A DNA stretch of 64,000 nucleotides, from NCBI GenBank assembly GCA_025612375.1, contig JAAXKN010000012.1, positions 49,901 through 113,900 of the forward strand, in the 5' to 3' direction. Positions 1 to 7,498 of the stretch are shown here, piece after piece. The notes under the pieces are model-generated. The model did no database searches, had not been told where the DNA came from, and was given only the letters and a program-made list of their open reading frames with translations. Position 1 is the first letter of the stretch. Each line of letters starts with the position of its first letter. The position numbers and the translations under genes were made by a program. Origin of the DNA: Ignavibacteria bacterium (GTDB lineage: Bacteria > Bacteroidota > Ignavibacteria > Ignavibacteriales > SURF-24).

Positions 1-497
1 ATTCTGTATTCAGCGATGAAATGCTGAAGCCGGAAATCCAGGATATGGACGTTTATGCCGACGGCGTTAATAATATTGTGGAAGCACAGCAGAGGGTTGC
101 ACAGGCTTATTTCGAGGATGGAAGCATCGAGGACGCCTGCCCTGCCCTTAAGGCTCTGCTTTACATTATGGCCAAAGGCAGCTACGAAGGTAAAACGGCT
201 GAAGATCCCGAGATCAGGAATATGTTTACAAAGTGGCACCTGCTCTCAAGCCAGTGGTACAACGACCGCCTGAAGGCAAAGCAGGAAGGCGACATTGCAC
301 TCTGGGAGCGTCATGTACGCTATCTACAGAACTTCCTGAAGAAATCCAGCCACCTCGACGTTGCAGAACAGCTTAAGATAGGCAAACGCCTTAAGTCTGC
401 CCAGGCGCAGCTTAAGAAGGTTTCGTCCCCAGCCTACTTAAAAGAGCTGCACGGCACAATCGGCACAGACCCCGTATTCAGAAAAAAAATAGACTAA
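1..497 (+). CDS. 3' end of an unrecognised gene (partial)
   Basis: The reading frame is open from the left edge of the window (it reads S-V-F-S-D-E before the first internal ATG at 21), so the true start lies outside and only about 164 C-terminal residues are visible. The fragment is soluble, rich in charged residues and predicted mainly helical, with the segment ALWERHVRYLQNFL near the middle and a lysine-rich end (PVFRKKID). I see no signal peptide, membrane segment or catalytic motif and do not recognise the family. A clear intrinsic terminator follows 10 bases after the stop, so this is the last gene of its transcript. Coding status is well supported; function is unknown. Confidence 0.75.
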   Translation, partial: SVFSDEMLKPEIQDMDVYADGVNNIVEAQQRVAQAYFEDGSIEDACPALKALLYIMAKGSYEGKTAEDPEIRNMFTKWHLLSSQWYNDRLKAKQEGDIALWERHVRYLQNFLKKSSHLDVAEQLKIGKRLKSAQAQLKKVSSPAYLKELHGTIGTDPVFRKKID

Positions 498-506
498 TTC
501 CTATAA

Positions 507-537
507 GGCGCCGGAGTTATCTCCCGGCGCCCTTTTA
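507..537 (+). terminator. Rho-independent terminator
   Basis: A perfect 8-bp GC-rich stem (GGCGCCGG at 507-514 with CCGGCGCC at 524-531) and a 9-base loop are followed by a C and a T-run. It ends the transcript of the partial gene to its left. A second small hairpin (CCGCC-GAA-GGCGG, 543-555) lies just downstream, in the leader of gatE. Confidence 0.8.
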
Positions 538-638
538 TTCCTCCGCCGAAGGCGGAAACGTTGAACGTCGAACCTCTTGCTTCTTTCCTCCCCCCTTCCT
601 ATTTTGCCTGCATTCACTTTTTAATGGAAGGTTATTTT

Positions 639-2561
639 ATGCAGGACTTTCTCTTTAAAGCTTTTAGTGAAATGACACCTGAGGATTACCGAAGGGTCGA
701 CTTCAAATCCGGCCTCGAAATCCATCAGCAGCTCCTTACAAAAAAGAAACTCTTCTGCCGCTGCCCCGCGGGCATTTACAGCACCAGCTATAACGCTGAA
801 ATACTGCGCCATATGAGGCCTACACTCTCCGAGCTCGGCGAATACGACGGCACGGCACTAATGGAGTTTAAGACAAAAAAAGAAATCATCTACCAGATTA
901 ACCGCGATACCGTCTGCACGTACGAGATGGACGACACTCCCCCCTTTGAAATAAACGACGAAGCCCTCGATATCGCTCTCGGTATCGGCATGCTCTTAAA
1001 CTGCACTACGGTCGACGAGATCCATATTGCACGCAAACAGTACCTCGACGGCAGCATCCCTACAGGGTTCCAGAGGACTTCAATTATCGCGCTCGACGGC
1101 AGGATACCTTTTAAGGACCGGCACATAAATATCGTCCAGATTTCAATCGAGGAGGACTCCTGCCGCGAGGTCAGCGATATTGGCCACCGCAGGGTCTACC
1201 TTTCAGACCGCCTCGGCATGCCTTTAATTGAAACCGTAACAGCACCCGATATGCTTACACCCCAGGAAGTTGCAGCCGCGGCCGGCATTTGCCGCAAACT
1301 AGTTAAATCTACGGGCAGGGTCCGCACCGGAATCGGCTCGGCAAGGCAGGACGTAAACGTCAGCGTTGAAGGGGGTACAAGAATTGAAATTAAAGGGGTA
1401 CCCAGAATCCCCATGATCCCGCTTCTGACATATAACGAAGCCATGAGGCAGTGGAACCTCCTGCGCTTAAAAGAAGAACTCTTCAGGCGCGGCATTACTC
1501 CCCAAACCTTCCAGGCCAGGTTTGAAGACGTTACAAAGCTCCTTAAAAGAACTTACTTCCTCCCGGTGCAGAATGCCCTCAGCCAGGGCATGATAGTTAA
1601 ATGCGCACTCCTTAAGGGCTTCCGCGGGCTCCTTAACTGGCCCACACAAACCGACACCTTCTTCTCAAAGGAAATATCGGACAGAGTCAGAGTAATAGCA
1701 TGCCTTACTACTCTGCCTAATATAATCCACTCCGACAGCAAGGGTGATACGCTTTCTTCAAGCGATTGGCAGAAAATAAAGAAAAGCATGGGCGCAAGCG
1801 AAGATGACGCAATGGTTCTCGTATGGGGAAACCCCGCCGACGCCGAAATGGGTGCCTGCGAAATTATTATTAGAGCCAAAGAGGCAACCATCGGCGTGCC
1901 TTCTGAAACCCGTCAGGCACTGCGCGACGGGACAAACGGATTTGAACGCATACTGCCGGGACCCGACAGAATGTACCCCGATACGGACCTTCCTCCTAAA
2001 AAAATTACAAGGGAAAGACTTTCAAAAATACGCCTGGGACTCCCTGAACCGGTCTGGGAAAGGGAAGCCTGGTACAGAAGCCTGAAAGTCCCCGAAGACG
2101 TAATAGGGCCGCTTGCGGAATCCCGTTATGCTGCCCTCTTTATGAAACTCGTTGCAAAGTGGAATATCGATCCTGTTCTGGCCTCAGTTGCACTCATACA
2201 GTACCCAAAGCGCCTTAGCCATAAGGGCTTAGATACGGGAGTACTGACTGAAGCGATATTTGAAGAGATATTCCTGGCGTTCAAACAGGGCAGGCTTGCG
2301 CGCGAAGGAGTTCTCCCGGCTCTCGAAAATGCGGCCCGCTCGGGAAGCTTTTTTGTGGACATGCTCCCCCCGGCATGCTCGGAACAGGAACTCATGCATT
2401 TCCTTTCACTTGCCCGCAGTGAGCTCTCAGGCATTAAGCTCCATAAACCCGCATGCGAAAAGACCGTCCTCATGAGCCTCGTCATGAAACACCTTAGAGG
2501 CAGGGTTGAAGGACGCAGGGTAATGGAAACAATCGGTACTCTTTTCCAGGAGGCGAAATGA
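639..2561 (+). CDS. gatE: Glu-tRNA(Gln) amidotransferase subunit E (archaeal type)
   Basis: With GatD this should convert Glu-tRNA(Gln) to Gln-tRNA(Gln) in the cytoplasm; GatE binds the mischarged tRNA and performs the kinase/transamidation step. The start at 639 is preferred over the in-frame ATG at 561 because GGAAGG lies 7 bases before it and the extra 26 residues look non-coding; this gives 640 residues, close to the usual GatE length. Visible are the GatB/GatE cradle motif GLEIHQQ near residue 25, the pair C40/C42 (LFCRCP), GTRIEIKGV near 246, an insertion at roughly 304-414 where GatE carries its AspRS-like domain, and the GatE-type segments VPSETRQAL (~420) and MYPDTDLPP (~445). The C-terminal helical YqeY-like tail follows. 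The insertion separates it from bacterial GatB. It overlaps gatD by 4 bp. Family assignment is firm. Confidence 0.93.
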   Translation: MQDFLFKAFSEMTPEDYRRVDFKSGLEIHQQLLTKKKLFCRCPAGIYSTSYNAEILRHMRPTLSELGEYDGTALMEFKTKKEIIYQINRDTVCTYEMDDTPPFEINDEALDIALGIGMLLNCTTVDEIHIARKQYLDGSIPTGFQRTSIIALDGRIPFKDRHINIVQISIEEDSCREVSDIGHRRVYLSDRLGMPLIETVTAPDMLTPQEVAAAAGICRKLVKSTGRVRTGIGSARQDVNVSVEGGTRIEIKGVPRIPMIPLLTYNEAMRQWNLLRLKEELFRRGITPQTFQARFEDVTKLLKRTYFLPVQNALSQGMIVKCALLKGFRGLLNWPTQTDTFFSKEISDRVRVIACLTTLPNIIHSDSKGDTLSSSDWQKIKKSMGASEDDAMVLVWGNPADAEMGACEIIIRAKEATIGVPSETRQALRDGTNGFERILPGPDRMYPDTDLPPKKITRERLSKIRLGLPEPVWEREAWYRSLKVPEDVIGPLAESRYAALFMKLVAKWNIDPVLASVALIQYPKRLSHKGLDTGVLTEAIFEEIFLAFKQGRLAREGVLPALENAARSGSFFVDMLPPACSEQELMHFLSLARSELSGIKLHKPACEKTVLMSLVMKHLRGRVEGRRVMETIGTLFQEAK

Positions 2562-3943
2562 ATTCAGACATTTATAAAGGCTACAGGGGTGAAGCACTGG
2601 ACGCACTGAAAAACTTCGGCGCAGAGGTCTGGAGCGACGTTGAGATCAAAACTTCAACCGGGAAATTTACAGGCATTATACTCCCCCGCTCCGAAACAGC
2701 CGACTCTCACCACATTGTAATTAAGCTCCGTTCGGGCTACAACATAGGAATTTTTGCCGGAGGAATTCAGGCAATTACTGTTACAGGACACAAGGAAGCT
2801 CACTATAAAATACCAGAAAAGGAGTTCCCCTATAACCCGCAGAAACCTAAGGTTAAACTTCTCGGCACCGGCGGAACAATTGCAAGCCGCCTCGACTACC
2901 GTACGGGAGCCGTTATACCGGCTTTTTCACCCGGTGAACTTTATGGCTCTGTTCCCGAACTTGCTGATATCTGCAACCTGGAGACTGAAAAACTCTACGG
3001 CGTCTTCAGCGAAAATATGGGTCCCGAACAGTGGATCGGTACGGCTCAGGCTATTGGACGCGAAATTGAAAAAGGGGTCCAGGGAATTGTAATCGGGCAC
3101 GGAACTGACACAATGCACCACACGGCGGCCATTCTGTCCTTTATGGTGCAGAACACTCCTGTTCCAATTGTTATGGTGGGATCCCAGCGCTCAAGCGACC
3201 GCCCGTCTTCAGATGCGGCGCTGAACCTGATGCACAGCGTCAAGACCGCGGCCGAAAGCGACATTGCAGAAATAATGGTATGCATGTTCGGCCCTACTTC
3301 CGACGCGTACGGACTATTGCACCGCGGAACCCGCGTAAGAAAAATGCACTCAAGCTACAGGTCTACTTTCCGCACCATTGGAGACATACCGATTGCAATG
3401 GTAAGCCGCGAGAAGATTACGCCTTTAAGACAGGATTATAAGAAAAGGCGCAGGGACCACGGCGTTACAATAAATACGGCCTTTGAAGAAAAAGTCGGCA
3501 TTGTTTATTACTACCCGAATATGAAGCCCGACATAATTGACTCAATGATCGATAACGGCTACAAGGGAATTGTAATTGCAGGAACGGGTTTAGGACACGT
3601 CAACAAGCCTCTTTACCCCGCGCTAAAAAGAGCCCATGAGAAAAATATTGCGGTATATATGACGGTTCAGACCCTGTGGGGATATGTGCAGATGTATGTT
3701 TATGATACCGGGCGTGACATGATGGAGCTCGGTGTGGTCCCCACGGCCAATATGCTCCCCGAGGTTGCTTATGTTAAGCTCGGCTGGGCACTGGGGCAGA
3801 CGCAGGACCCACAGAAGGTTAAGGACATAATGCTCACTCCCATAGCAGGCGAAATTACAGAACGCGAACCGAGCAACGGCTACTTAATTTACCAGGGCGG
3901 CATCCCCGAGGTTGAAGAGTTCATATCCAAATACGTCAAATAA
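2558..3943 (+). CDS. gatD: Glu-tRNA(Gln) amidotransferase subunit D (asparaginase-like)
   Basis: GatD is the glutaminase partner of GatE: it releases ammonia from an amide donor using an L-asparaginase I-type active site. Residues ~15-75 form the GatD-specific N-terminal beta domain (ILPRSETAD, LRSGYNIGI). This is followed by the asparaginase fold with LLGTGGTIAS (nucleophilic Thr at residue 107) and HGTDTMHHTA (Thr183/Asp184). The 461-residue length and the N-terminal domain separate it from a stand-alone asparaginase. The ATG overlaps the gatE stop (ATGA) and is preceded by AGGAGGC, so the two are translationally coupled as expected for a heterodimer. A terminator follows 22 bp after the stop, making a two-gene operon. 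Confidence 0.94.
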   Translation: MNSDIYKGYRGEALDALKNFGAEVWSDVEIKTSTGKFTGIILPRSETADSHHIVIKLRSGYNIGIFAGGIQAITVTGHKEAHYKIPEKEFPYNPQKPKVKLLGTGGTIASRLDYRTGAVIPAFSPGELYGSVPELADICNLETEKLYGVFSENMGPEQWIGTAQAIGREIEKGVQGIVIGHGTDTMHHTAAILSFMVQNTPVPIVMVGSQRSSDRPSSDAALNLMHSVKTAAESDIAEIMVCMFGPTSDAYGLLHRGTRVRKMHSSYRSTFRTIGDIPIAMVSREKITPLRQDYKKRRRDHGVTINTAFEEKVGIVYYYPNMKPDIIDSMIDNGYKGIVIAGTGLGHVNKPLYPALKRAHEKNIAVYMTVQTLWGYVQMYVYDTGRDMMELGVVPTANMLPEVAYVKLGWALGQTQDPQKVKDIMLTPIAGEITEREPSNGYLIYQGGIPEVEEFISKYVK

Positions 3944-3964
3944 GTTCAAGGTTAAAACAACTTG

Positions 3965-3988
3965 AGGCCCGCTTTAGCGGGCCTTTCT
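3965..3988 (+). terminator. Terminator of gatED
   Basis: A perfect 8-bp stem (AGGCCCGC at 3965-3972 with GCGGGCCT at 3977-3984) with loop TTTA is followed by a short T-rich tract. Its loop region reads GCTTTAGC, the same core seen in the neighbouring palindromes at 4000-4058. Confidence 0.75.
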
Positions 3989-3999
3989 CAATTGACTAG

Positions 4000-4058
4000 C
4001 CATGAGCTTTAGCTCGTGGTTTGATGCGCACCCACTCGCCCCGGAACTTTAGTCCCGG
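4000..4058. repeat. Pair of CTTTAG-centred palindromes
   Basis: Two short imperfect palindromes lie side by side: CCATGAGC-TTTA-GCTCGTGG (4000-4019) and CCGGAACTTTAGTCCCGG (4041-4058). Both are centred on CTTTAG, as is the terminator just upstream. Another lies at 43063-43074. They occupy the convergent intergenic space between gatD and the Sel1 gene. They may be REP-like elements or merely terminator-like hairpins; no associated transposase is in the window. Confidence 0.5.
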
Positions 4059-4063
4059 ATTTT

Positions 4064-5626
4064 CTATTTATTATCCTCAATAACAATAAACTCATTCTTT
4101 TTGGGACGGACTTCATCATACAATCTTTTGAGGGAACGGTACGCACCCTGACTCCCCCTCTGAGTCGAAACCCTGTAGAGATGAATTGCCTCAAGTCTGT
4201 TCTTCTTTACTCCCGTCCCCGTCTCATAACAGTAGGCTAATGCCATCTGTGCTAAAAGTGAACCCGAATCAGCGGCTTCTCTTAATACTTTAACCGATTC
4301 CGTGGAATCCTGATACGGGAAATGATCCTGCACATTTGCAATTGCAATCCTTACCTTCCCTTCGCTGCTTCCAAGATCCGAAGCCCGCTTCCAGATCGCT
4401 ATGGCCTTACTCTTATTCTGAAGAGTTAAATTACCCGAATAATAACAAAGCCCCATTTCTATAATTGCCGGAATATAGTTTTCATCTGCGGCATCCTTTA
4501 AGAGCTTTAAGGCTTCACTTTCCGGGACCTGGAAATTATAGCGCAAAGCTACAAGTCCAGCATAAGCAAACCGCGCCTCTGAATTCTTCTGGTCCAGCAG
4601 TACTTTTAATTTCCTGAAGAACTCGGGCTTCTGTATGAGGCTAAATAAAAGCTTCGGGGCACGCCTGGAGTCAAGGCGTATGGCTCTTATATACTGCACC
4701 GCAGCCTGAACAAGATCCCGTCTTACCCCAATCCCCTTTTCATAACAGCGCCCCAGCATTGTCTGTGCCTCAGGGCTCCCTGATTCTGCCGCATTCTCAA
4801 TTGTACTTATTACCGACAAATCAGGCAGGAACGTACTGTCGCTTAAAACAACATTCCCGAGGGCATACTTAAGCTCGTCGCTTCCTTCTCTTAAGACTTC
4901 CTTTAATAGCGTTACGTCGTCAATGCCTGAAAGCGAATCCTGCCTGAGATCCATATAGTTTATGCCGAGGGCGGGGTTGACTAATGTAACGGAATTTGGC
5001 TTCTGCTCAATTGCCTTGACCGATTTTATATCCACCGAATCCAGCCCGAATTCCATCCTGTACTTAAGCATCTCCTCCAGGACGTCAATGGCAGGCTTAT
5101 ACCCCTTATCGGCCGCTTTTTTGATGTATGTGAAAGCTTTCTTGTAATTTCTCGGCACTACAAGATTGTCCAGCATCATGAGCCCCAGAACATACTCCGC
5201 CTCAGGCATTTTGCCTTTTGCGGCTTTCTGAAAATTTTCGTAGGCTTTGAACGGGTTCCATTCCGTCCCCCAGCCGTTGTTCTGGAAAATGCCAAGGTTG
5301 TATTGTGCTTCGGGCAGGTTCTGCGCAGCTGCTTTTTTTGTCCACTGCACGCATTTTACGGTATCAGCCGGAAACCCCTGTCCTAAAAGATAGCGGATAC
5401 CAAGCTCATGCTGTGCCTTTGCGTTGCCGTCATTGGCTTCTTTGATAAGAAAATAGCTCTGCCAGAGTGCATAGGAGTCGCTTACGCGCTTAAAAAGGGT
5501 TGATGAATCCGGTACCTGATAGTCCTTGAAAACCGGACTGTTGGGATGAGGTTTCTGTTCCTTTTTCTGTTTTTGTTCCTGTTTCTGTCCAAAGACGGTT
5601 TGCCCAAAGGCTAAAAAAACGAACAA
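4064..5626 (-). CDS. Exported Sel1-like repeat protein
   Basis: A chain of Sel1/TPR-type helical pairs runs through most of the protein. Recognisable units include AQHELGIRYLLGQGFPADTVKCVQWTKKAA split around residue 60-90, AQYNLGIFQNNGWG, AEYVLGLMML, AQTMLGRCYEKGIG and AQMALAYCYETGTG. Such repeats usually mediate protein-protein contacts in the envelope. The N-terminus is a hydrophobic stretch ending FGQTVFGQ, like a signal peptide, followed by a lysine/glutamine-rich linker. The only start codon available is TTG at 5626, which leaves no positively charged n-region. The frame stays open upstream (reading K-L-N-I-F-F-S-F-A-C), so the real start may be a rarer codon or the sequence may carry a small indel. 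Partner and function unknown. Confidence 0.8.
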   Translation of the reverse strand: MFVFLAFGQTVFGQKQEQKQKKEQKPHPNSPVFKDYQVPDSSTLFKRVSDSYALWQSYFLIKEANDGNAKAQHELGIRYLLGQGFPADTVKCVQWTKKAAAQNLPEAQYNLGIFQNNGWGTEWNPFKAYENFQKAAKGKMPEAEYVLGLMMLDNLVVPRNYKKAFTYIKKAADKGYKPAIDVLEEMLKYRMEFGLDSVDIKSVKAIEQKPNSVTLVNPALGINYMDLRQDSLSGIDDVTLLKEVLREGSDELKYALGNVVLSDSTFLPDLSVISTIENAAESGSPEAQTMLGRCYEKGIGVRRDLVQAAVQYIRAIRLDSRRAPKLLFSLIQKPEFFRKLKVLLDQKNSEARFAYAGLVALRYNFQVPESEALKLLKDAADENYIPAIIEMGLCYYSGNLTLQNKSKAIAIWKRASDLGSSEGKVRIAIANVQDHFPYQDSTESVKVLREAADSGSLLAQMALAYCYETGTGVKKNRLEAIHLYRVSTQRGSQGAYRSLKRLYDEVRPKKNEFIVIEDNK

Positions 5627-5814
5627 ACAAGCGAAGCTGAAAAGATATTTAATTTTTGCTGGCAGAGTATTGTTTCCCTTTTACATTTTAACACACATAA
5701 ATACCTAAAACAAAACATAAATTCAATGAAGAACCCGTTCCTTTTGTTTCCGGTATTTTTCCTGTTTTTCTTCTTCTTTATACCTGCCAGCCCGGCGTTT
5801 GTTCCTTGGTATGC

Positions 5815-6336
5815 CTATTTATCCCGCTTCTTCGATTTTAATGAACCGATAAGATAAACATATCCGCTGAGTACAAACATCGTAATTACCTGCAGATAAA
5901 TGGGAGTTGTAACCAGTTCCGAATCCATAATTCCGAGCAGAATAAAGGTATACTTTAAGGCATAATAGAATATTTTGCCAATTCCAATTGCAAAAAGAGC
6001 TGAGTAAAATCCGTTAAACTTTTTGCTGAATTCATAAAAAAGCCAGACGTTCAGGCCCATTTCAGCCGTCAGAAGAATTGACTTTTCCACCGAGGGATGA
6101 CTTGAAATAAGAAAAGAGAACAGCGGGAGCGAAAAAGCAATGAAAAAGCTGTTTAATTTACCTGAATGCGCCATGGAGAGAATGAGCATGATCCTCATCG
6201 GTTCAAGCAGGTAAAAAGGAATGCTGAACATGTGCGAAATGGTCGGCACAAAATATATAAAGGCTAGCGCAATTATGTCCAGAAGAACACTTTTAATACC
6301 TTCTTTGGTTTTTACTAAGGCAAGAATATTTTCCAT
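5815..6336 (-). CDS. Small multi-spanning membrane protein
   Basis: This 173-residue protein has about five hydrophobic segments (near residues 17-37, 45-75, 85-105, 110-130 and 145-165) and basic ends (N-terminal KTKEGIK, C-terminal SLKSKKRDK), so it is an inner-membrane protein. Motifs include SIPFYLLEPMRIMLILSMAHSG and SHPSVEKSILL. The size and layout resemble S components of ECF vitamin transporters, but I cannot see a diagnostic motif and no ECF ATPase genes are nearby, so this is only a possibility. It is a single-gene unit, divergent from the DUF362 gene and separated from it by an AT-rich 215-bp region. Confidence 0.75.
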   Translation of the reverse strand: MENILALVKTKEGIKSVLLDIIALAFIYFVPTISHMFSIPFYLLEPMRIMLILSMAHSGKLNSFFIAFSLPLFSFLISSHPSVEKSILLTAEMGLNVWLFYEFSKKFNGFYSALFAIGIGKIFYYALKYTFILLGIMDSELVTTPIYLQVITMFVLSGYVYLIGSLKSKKRDK

Positions 6337-6551
6337 ATGTTTCCCCGTTACTTAAAGGTTATCCTGTTACATCAGCTTTTTCTGATAAGTGAATATAATA
6401 TTTTTTTCTTTTTTTATAAATTAAATTGTAATTTTTATGGGGGAAATTTAAGGCACCCATCCTTATATTTCACTTTCATTAATCCATTTTTCTATTAAAT
6501 TAGGTTTCATCTTCAAAAACCATATTCCATAAATAAAAGCGGACGGATAGG

Positions 6552-7481
6552 ATGGATAGAAGAGATTTTATTAAGAAAACTTTTGCAGCCTCGGCCCTGG
6601 CAGCAGCCGGCACTACACTCCCCTTTGGACAGAAGAGTAACCTCTGGGCTCTGGGCTCAGGCCTCATGCAGAACCCTTATGATATGGTGGCAATTAAGGG
6701 CGGGGAACCCGACGTTATGTTCGATAAGGCTATAGCTTCTCTTGGCGGCATGAGCAAGTTTGTAAAGAAAGGACAGACTGTAGTCGTTAAACCGAATATC
6801 GGATGGGATGTGACTCCTGAAAAAGGAGCTAATACAAACCCCAAACTCGTAAGAAGAATCGTTCAGCACTGCTTTAACGCTGGCGCAAAGGAAGTTTTTG
6901 TTTTTGACCATACATGCGACACCTGGACCAACTGCTACTCCAACAGCGGCATTGAACGCGCTGCAAAAGACGCCGGAGCAAAGGTTGTCTCTGCTGCAAA
7001 TGAAGGCTATTACCAACAGGTTAAAATTAAAAACGGCAAGAGACTTACTAACGCAAAAATCCATGAACTCATATTAAGCTCAAACGTATTCATTAACGTC
7101 CCTATACTTAAAAACCACGGCGGAGCTAAAATTACCGCTTCAATGAAAAACCTCATGGGAATTATATGGGACAGGGAGTTCATGCACAAAAACGATCTCC
7201 ACCAGACAATTGCCGACCTGGCAAGCTTCCGCAAGCCTGACCTGAACGTTGTGGACGCATACTATGTAATGAAAAATCACGGCCCGAGAGGCGTATCCAA
7301 AGAAGACGTTGTTACCATGAAGTCGCAGATCGTCTCAACTGATATCGTGGCATCCGATGCAGCAGCAATAAAGCTCTTCGGCATGGATCCCGAAAGCATA
7401 GACTACCTGAAGCATGCATCAGATATGAGGCTCGGAAGAAAGGATTTAAATAAGCTTAATATTAACAGAATCAAAATTTAA
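6552..7481 (+). CDS. Tat-exported DUF362 protein
   Basis: The N-terminus carries a twin-arginine signal (RRDFIKK at residues 3-9, then an Ala-rich hydrophobic stretch), so the folded protein is probably exported by Tat. The body matches DUF362: VVKPNIGWD, NPKLVRRIVQHCFNAGAKEV, a central LKNHGGAKITASMKNLMG and a C-terminal DIVASDAAAIKLFG. The biochemical role of the family is poorly defined; members often accompany ferredoxin-type proteins. The next gene, 17 bp downstream and co-directional, is a membrane polyferredoxin, which suggests that the two act together in an electron-transfer or maturation step at the membrane. RBS GGATAGG precedes the ATG. Confidence 0.85.
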   Translation: MDRRDFIKKTFAASALAAAGTTLPFGQKSNLWALGSGLMQNPYDMVAIKGGEPDVMFDKAIASLGGMSKFVKKGQTVVVKPNIGWDVTPEKGANTNPKLVRRIVQHCFNAGAKEVFVFDHTCDTWTNCYSNSGIERAAKDAGAKVVSAANEGYYQQVKIKNGKRLTNAKIHELILSSNVFINVPILKNHGGAKITASMKNLMGIIWDREFMHKNDLHQTIADLASFRKPDLNVVDAYYVMKNHGPRGVSKEDVVTMKSQIVSTDIVASDAAAIKLFGMDPESIDYLKHASDMRLGRKDLNKLNINRIKI

Positions 7482-7498
7482 TTGCGAGATTTAAGTTC

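Noticed and set aside
561..638. Upstream in-frame ATG for gatE
   Set aside because: No RBS, residues unlike the family, and a better start with GGAAGG at 639.
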